A DNA stretch of 32,169 bases, from contig JAJYIF010000036.1 of NCBI GenBank assembly GCA_021790195.1, forward strand, positions 1 through 32,169. The letters are read 5' to 3'. The position numbers and the translations under genes were made by a program. A model generated the notes under the pieces. It was not told the origin of the DNA and searched no databases. It worked only from the letters and a program-made list of their open reading frames with translations. Below, in pieces: positions 30,782-32,169 of the stretch; position 1 is the stretch's first letter; every line of letters starts with the position of its first letter. Source of the DNA: Nitrospirota bacterium. Its GTDB lineage: Bacteria; Nitrospirota; Thermodesulfovibrionia; Thermodesulfovibrionales; UBA9159.

Positions 30782-32169
30782 TTAGGCTTTTCCCTGTCTC
30801 CTGAGATAATATACAGCCCCGAGGCCCGCCAATATAATGAATATGATCATTCCCCATTCGTTCATGGTTGGGACGGATGTTGCCTGCTGTCCGGGTCCTC
30901 CCTGGTCAACGATCACGCCGTCCACTGCAGTGTCGTCTCCCAACGCCCCGTCCTGAAGGTGCAGCGTTGCCGTGTTGCCTGATATCGCCACATTAGTGAA
31001 CGTGTACCACTGTGGGTTATTAAAGTCCGGCGGTGTCGGTCCATATTTGCGGTACGTCATGCCGCTAATATCGCCCGGGAAGGTGATTGCCACGTCGTTG
31101 GATACTCCAAAAGAAAAACAATGCAGATCGAACTTTACAAGGCCGTAAGGATGGCTAAAGCCCGGATCGTCCGGCGTATCCACTGCCTGCACATCCGTAA
31201 GCCAGCAGCCGGCCATCGGCGTAAGTGTTATATTCCCCTTGCCGGTGGCCGATGCAACGGTTACCGGCTGAATGACTTCATATGCGCCGATATCGCACCC
31301 CGTCCCTTGCGGACGATTTACGCCCCGCTGGTCTGTTGCGATGCTTGTGCCGCAGCCGTTTGTGCCTTGCGGGATTGCGTCTATCGCAGGACTGCCGGTC
31401 AGCAAAGCTATAGTCTGTGTCGGTCCGCCGTTGTTCTTTAGCCCGGTATCAAGCAGCGGGTCTGTACTTGGCATTGAATTATTCGAATTGCTGAAATTGC
31501 ACGTCGTGCCGTCGTCTATATTATATCCTCCATCTGTAATACTTCCGTCACAGTTCCCTCCTGTATTGTTGGCTGAGAGAATGCTGTTGGTCACCGTAAA
31601 CGTCCCGTTATAATTATAAATCCCGCCGCCCGAGGCGGCGTATTCGCCGCTTACTGAATTGCCGAAGATCGTACAGTTGGTCACGGTCAGGGTTCCGCCA
31701 TAATTAAGGATTCCACCGCCGTTGCCAATGTATGCGCTTACTGAATTGCCGGAGATCGTGCTGTTTGTCACGGTCAGGGTTCCGCTATAATTAAGGATTC
31801 CACCGCCGATGCCATAGTATGCGCTTACTGAATTGCCGGAGATCGTGCAGTTGGTCACGGTCAGCGACCCACCATTAAAGATTCCACCGCCGCCGATGAA
31901 ATCGCCGCTTGCCAAATTGCCGGAGATCGTACAGTTGGTCAGGGTCAGCGACCCACTATTGTAGATCCCGCCGCCGACCTCGGCACTGCCATTACTGATA
32001 GTGAGTCCGGAAATGCTCACCGTCCCGGAAGCAATATTAAACACCTGATAGCTGCCTGCTCCGTCAATCATCAGACTCGAGGCGCCGGGGCCGTTAATAG
32101 TAAGGTCCTGAGAGATTGTTGGCAATGCACTCTGCAATGTGATTGTGCCCGTGGCGGTAATGTTGATCG
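30782..32169 (-). CDS. Beta-helix surface protein with IPTL-CTERM sorting signal (N-terminus off the right edge)
   Basis: About 460 C-terminal residues of a secreted protein; the frame is open to the window edge and no start is seen. First comes a right-handed beta-helix region of tandem 28-29-residue repeats (GGGIxNxGTLTVTNCTISGNSVS). It ends in a segment like the choice-of-anchor Q domain (PLLDTGLKNNGGPTQTIALL...DQRGVNRPQG..CDIGAYE). A second domain of the choice-of-anchor U type follows (TYRKYGPTPP, DGVIVDQGGPG). The end is a sorting tail, VPTMNEWGMIIFIILAGLGA then YYLRRQGKA: an IPTLxxWG-like motif, a membrane helix and basic residues. Such tails are recognised by an exosortase-type enzyme. 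The likely location is the cell surface. Confidence 0.9.
   Translation of the reverse strand, partial: INITATGTITLQSALPTISQDLTINGPGASSLMIDGAGSYQVFNIASGTVSISGLTISNGSAEVGGGIYNSGSLTLTNCTISGNLASGDFIGGGGIFNGGSLTVTNCTISGNSVSAYYGIGGGILNYSGTLTVTNSTISGNSVSAYIGNGGGILNYGGTLTVTNCTIFGNSVSGEYAASGGGIYNYNGTFTVTNSILSANNTGGNCDGSITDGGYNIDDGTTCNFSNSNNSMPSTDPLLDTGLKNNGGPTQTIALLTGSPAIDAIPQGTNGCGTSIATDQRGVNRPQGTGCDIGAYEVIQPVTVASATGKGNITLTPMAGCWLTDVQAVDTPDDPGFSHPYGLVKFDLHCFSFGVSNDVAITFPGDISGMTYRKYGPTPPDFNNPQWYTFTNVAISGNTATLHLQDGALGDDTAVDGVIVDQGGPGQQATSVPTMNEWGMIIFIILAGLGAVYYLRRQGKA
31651..31985 (-). repeat. Tandem 87/84-bp coding repeats in the beta-helix protein
   Basis: Equivalent positions occur at 31651, 31738, 31825 and 31909, giving periods of 87, 87 and 84 bp (29, 29 and 28 residues). 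Within them the core gccggagatcgt is almost unchanged between units, indicating recent duplication. All lie in frame. Confidence 0.85.

Noticed and set aside
31651-31985. CRISPR-like regular repeats
   Set aside because: The period is 84-87 bp, always in frame, and the whole unit is conserved with no variable spacers. These are protein repeats of a beta-helix.

Overview
The window reads as bacterial chromosome. The gene content suggests a Gram-negative anaerobe of the Nitrospirota/Thermodesulfovibrionia kind or a close relative: an expanded rpsU-dnaG-rpoD operon, a gram-positive-style E1 alpha/beta plus E2 pyruvate dehydrogenase, an ADP-forming acyl-CoA synthetase alpha subunit, lipoproteins with bacterial Ig-like repeats and an IPTL-CTERM surface protein. 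The phylum is an inference from gene style, not a measured placement.

Region 1 (1-4750, minus strand) is a macromolecular-synthesis operon, rpsU - yqeY - NIF3 - dnaG - rpoD. A good sigma-70-type promoter precedes rpsU and rpoD runs off the left edge. Region 2 (4747-7432, minus) is an E2 acyltransferase gene translationally coupled to the acyl-CoA synthetase alpha subunit. Its promoter shares the -35/-10 sequence of the pdhA promoter.

Region 3 (about 7.49-14.31 kb, mostly plus strand) is accessory. It holds an HTH/zinc-ribbon regulator, a 143-bp palindromic MITE-like element flanked by CTAA direct repeats, and a periplasmic rhodanese interrupted by an in-frame TGA that is followed by a SECIS-like hairpin. 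It continues with a five-repeat Ig-like lipoprotein, a proteasome-like Ntn-hydrolase, a decayed DUF6680-like gene, a truncated HExxH protein, a DUF6883-DUF4926-HicB cluster and a TraB/GumN-family protein. This island lies between pdhAB and the E2 gene.

Region 4 (14.3-16.9 kb, minus) holds pdhA, pdhB and a TPR gene. The pdhA promoter places the transcription start at the ATG, suggesting a leaderless mRNA. Together pdhA, pdhB and E2 supply E1 and E2 for oxidative decarboxylation of pyruvate or a related 2-oxo acid to acyl-CoA. The AcdA-like subunit could convert acyl-CoA to acid plus ATP. No E3 and no ATP-grasp beta subunit are in the window.

Region 5 (17.0-26.0 kb, minus) holds a lipoprotein, a YceI-family protein, recJ and the preprotein-translocase accessory genes yajC, secD and secF, with an HD hydrolase between yajC and secD. 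It ends with rsmA and a second HD-domain protein. Region 6 (26.2-30.5 kb, plus) is a four-gene MacA/MacB-like ABC export operon with two different FtsX-fold permeases. Region 7 (30.7-32.2 kb, minus) is a strong terminator and the C-terminal part of a beta-helix, IPTL-CTERM surface protein that enters from the right edge. No rRNA, tRNA, CRISPR array or complete IS element was seen.
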